Assembly: GCA_023248175.1 (NCBI GenBank)
Contig: JAHFFC010000046.1
Location: 1-6,961, forward strand
Direction of reading: 5' to 3'
Origin: Candidatus Omnitrophota bacterium
Lineage (GTDB): Bacteria; Omnitrophota; Gorgyraeia; JACOVV01
DNA length: 6,961 nt
Positions 5,279-6,961 of the stretch are shown piece after piece. A program made the position numbers and the translations under genes. The notes below the pieces were generated by a model, which had not been told where the DNA came from, did no database searches, and saw nothing but the letters and a program-made list of their open reading frames with translations. Position 1 is the first letter of the stretch. Each line of letters opens with the position of its first letter.

Positions 5279-5292
5279 AAAGGGAGAGGGGG
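5197..5292. repeat. Palindromic CCCTCTCCC-type intergenic repeat
   Basis: The element contains two near-perfect hairpins. CCCTCTCCCC (5197-5206) pairs with GGGGAGAGGG (5210-5219) over a TTT loop. CCCTCTCCCTT (5266-5276) pairs with AAGGGAGAGGG (5280-5290) over an AAA loop. Between them GGGTGAGGGG (5223-5232) and CCCTCACCCC (5254-5263) form an inner inverted pair, making the whole 96 bp one large imperfect palindrome. Repeats of this make-up are widespread in environmental bacterial genomes and typically read out as RARVRG when a gene runs into them, as here. There is no U-tract, so intrinsic termination is not evident. Confidence 0.85.
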
Positions 5293-5302
5293 AAGGAAGT
5301 TG

Positions 5303-5315
5303 CCGCCGTAGGCGG
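5303..5315. repeat. Short GC hairpin next to the palindromic repeat
   Basis: CCGCC-GTA-GGCGG is a perfect 5-bp stem with a 3-nt loop ten bases after the large palindrome. It may be an edge of the same repeat insertion or a chance stem. The rest of the gap to the aspartase gene (5316-5494) shows no gene. A weak hairpin lies at 5472-5490 (ATTTCTA / TAGAAAT) just after the aspartase stop but has no U-tract. Confidence 0.35.
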
Positions 5316-5494
5316 TCTATGTTCTTACAGAAAATAGCCCCAACAGATTTTCCAAAGAAATTATTTATACTCGAAGAAACTGGATTTCGGATTCGGGTTT
5401 AAACTACTTGTGAGCGTGCTTTGTGTGAAATTGCTTTCCCCTGCCGAAAGGACAAGAAAATTTTAGGTAGGATTTCTAGATGATAGAAATTACA

Positions 5495-6883
5495 TCAGAG
5501 GTTCGGTTCGGTCATGGCGGGCAAATTTAAGATTTTTTCGACTTGATCTTTCGGGAGGAGTTTCTTCTCTAGGACAAGGTCTCGGATTCGCTTGCCACTT
5601 TGGAGCGCTTCTTTTGCGATTTCAGCCGCTTTAGCATAGCCAATGTACGGATTGAGAGCGGTGACAATAGTGACATTCCGCTCGGCTAATTCTTTGCACC
5701 GGCTTTCGTTGGCTTGAATGCCCACTACACAGCGCTGCGTAAAAACGTGCGTGGAGTTTGTCAGAATTTCCATTCCATGACAGAGATTCCACGCGATGAG
5801 CGGGAACATTACATTGAGTTCCAACTGCCCTGCCTGCGCCGCCAGTGTCATGGCGGTGTCCAGACCGATGATCTGAAAAGCGACCATATCCATCATCTCC
5901 GCCATGACCGGGTTGACTTTAGCCGGCATAATTGAAGAACCCGGCTGCACCGGAGGGAGCGAGATTTCCCGAATTCCTGTGGATGGGCCGGAACTGAGCA
6001 ACCGCAGGTCATTGGCGATTCGGATTAAATCTGTCGCCAATACCCGCAGGGCTCCTGAAACAGTCAGAGAAGGAGAGGCGCTCTGCATCGCTTCAAAATA
6101 ATTATCGGTGGCAGTCAATTTCTCCCCGACCAGCTCTGAGAGGACCTGTGGCATTTTCTGACGGTATTGCGGATGGCTGTTCAAACCGGTGCCGACAGCG
6201 GTCCCCCCGATCCCCAGAACACGCAACCCGGCGATGGTCTGATCAATTCGTTTGCGGTTTTTTTGGACCGCCGCGGCATACCCTGAAAACTCCTGTCCTA
6301 ATCGAATCGGTGTCGCATCCTGCAAATGGGTCCTTCCTGTTTTGATGATCTTGTCAAATTCCTTTGATTTTTTCTCGAGGGTCTTCTGAAGTTCTTCTAG
6401 AGCCGCATCCAACTTTCTCCAAAGCAGAACCCCACTGACCCGGACCGCGGTCGGGATGACATCGTTGGTGGACTGGGACATATTGACATGATCGTTGGGG
6501 TGCACTAGATCATACGTTCCTCGTTTTCCTCCGAGGATTTCATTCGCTCGGTTGGCAAGGACTTCGTTCACATTCATATTGTGCGAAGTTCCAGCCCCTG
6601 CTTGATACGCATCAACGATGAATTGATCCCGCAATTTGCCGGTCAAGACCTCATCCGCCGCTTGAGTGATCGCTTGAGCTTTTGCTTTATCCAGCAAACC
6701 CAACTCGGAATTGACCCGCGCCGCTGCTTTTTTAATTAAGACAGTTGCGTCGACAAAAGTAGGATGGGCTTTCAACCCACTGATCGGAAAATTTTCCACC
6801 GCTCGAACCGTTTGCGCCCCATAATAGGCGGACTCAGGGACTTCTTTAATGCCTAGGGAATCTTTTTCTTGGCGGGTAGTCAT
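5495..6883 (-). CDS. aspA: Aspartate ammonia-lyase (aspartase/fumarase superfamily)
   Basis: The 462-residue protein is a full-length member of the aspartase/fumarase superfamily, homotetrameric and cytoplasmic. Aspartase deaminates L-aspartate reversibly to fumarate and ammonium. Active-site elements are GTSHNMNVNE at 98-107, MSQSTND at 135-141, GRTHLQDATP at 183-192 and the flexible SS loop with signature GSSIMPAKVNP at 315-325. By alignment from memory with Bacillus AspB, T99, T139, N140, T185, H186, S316, K322 and N324 occupy the substrate-binding positions. QSTND rather than QSSND, PAKVNPV rather than PGKVNPT, and the N-terminal EKDSLG...AYYGAQTVRAVENFPISG all favour aspartase over class II fumarase (fumC), although the H186 region is shared with both. 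The start at 6881-6883 has no Shine-Dalgarno sequence but a TATAAT 11 nt upstream. Superfamily is certain; the substrate choice is about 4 to 1. Confidence 0.87.
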   Translation of the reverse strand: MTTRQEKDSLGIKEVPESAYYGAQTVRAVENFPISGLKAHPTFVDATVLIKKAAARVNSELGLLDKAKAQAITQAADEVLTGKLRDQFIVDAYQAGAGTSHNMNVNEVLANRANEILGGKRGTYDLVHPNDHVNMSQSTNDVIPTAVRVSGVLLWRKLDAALEELQKTLEKKSKEFDKIIKTGRTHLQDATPIRLGQEFSGYAAAVQKNRKRIDQTIAGLRVLGIGGTAVGTGLNSHPQYRQKMPQVLSELVGEKLTATDNYFEAMQSASPSLTVSGALRVLATDLIRIANDLRLLSSGPSTGIREISLPPVQPGSSIMPAKVNPVMAEMMDMVAFQIIGLDTAMTLAAQAGQLELNVMFPLIAWNLCHGMEILTNSTHVFTQRCVVGIQANESRCKELAERNVTIVTALNPYIGYAKAAEIAKEALQSGKRIRDLVLEKKLLPKDQVEKILNLPAMTEPNL

Positions 6884-6894
6884 CGGTGAGATGT

Positions 6895-6900
6895 ATTATA
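6895..6900 (-). promoter_or_regulatory. -10 box of the aspartase gene, near-leaderless
   Basis: A perfect TATAAT on the minus strand ends 11 nt before the ATG. The -35 region is weak (TTGCAG at a 15-nt spacing, or TGTTGC at 17). Transcription from it would start only about 4-5 nt before the start codon, which agrees with the absence of a Shine-Dalgarno sequence. The remaining bases 6901-6961 show nothing else. Confidence 0.5.
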
Positions 6901-6961
6901 CAAAATTGTGACGACCTGCAACAGCCTTTTCTAAATGTTCTATTAATTCCACCCCATTAAC

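Noticed and set aside
5197..5292. Hairpins after the toxin gene as a rho-independent terminator
   Set aside because: Strong stems but no U-tract, and the structure recurs as a dispersed-type palindrome extending into the coding frame; called a repeat instead.

Overview
This window is bacterial chromosome of moderate GC content with compact, mostly minus-strand genes. The sequence cannot fix the taxon. A signal-peptide-bearing seven-bladed propeller protein points to a cell with an exported or envelope compartment. The mix of DUF5678 plus a retropepsin-like protease, a DUF433/DUF5615 toxin-antitoxin pair, IS66-type miniature elements and two families of palindromic intergenic repeats resembles environmental Gram-negative lineages (Nitrospirota, Omnitrophota or deltaproteobacterial-like). 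That placement is an impression, not a result.

Layout. 1-85 (+) is the tail of a membrane protein that converges on the next block. 139-2170 (-) is a co-oriented series. In transcription order it runs DUF5678 protein, retropepsin-like aspartic protease (4-nt overlap, TTG start), gamma-class carbonic anhydrase-like protein, and an endonuclease III-superfamily glycosylase resembling MagIII. A good sigma70-type promoter lies just upstream of the DUF5678 gene. 2376-3995 (-) is a secreted Asp-box (BNR/sortilin-type) propeller protein with an uncharacterised C-terminal domain. 4023-4662 is a 640-nt gene-poor island. It holds two short transposon-derived elements, each with a perfect 8-bp target duplication, and a likely gene remnant. 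4663-5278 (+) is a DUF433/DUF5615 toxin-antitoxin pair with its own promoter. 5495-6883 (-) is an aspartase/fumarase-superfamily enzyme, most like aspartate ammonia-lyase, with a TATAAT box only 11 nt from its start codon.

The main structural theme is erosion by small repeats. Two unrelated palindromic repeat families have invaded the 3' ends of genes and supply their last codons and stops: an AGCGTNC heptad repeat in the carbonic anhydrase gene and a CCCTCTCCC-type repeat in the DUF5615 gene. Two IS66-like MITEs landed one base apart in a T-rich tract upstream of the propeller gene. The two items closest to undescribed biology are the DUF5678/retropepsin gene pair and the C-terminal domain of the propeller protein. 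No CRISPR array, tRNA, rRNA or transposase gene was seen.
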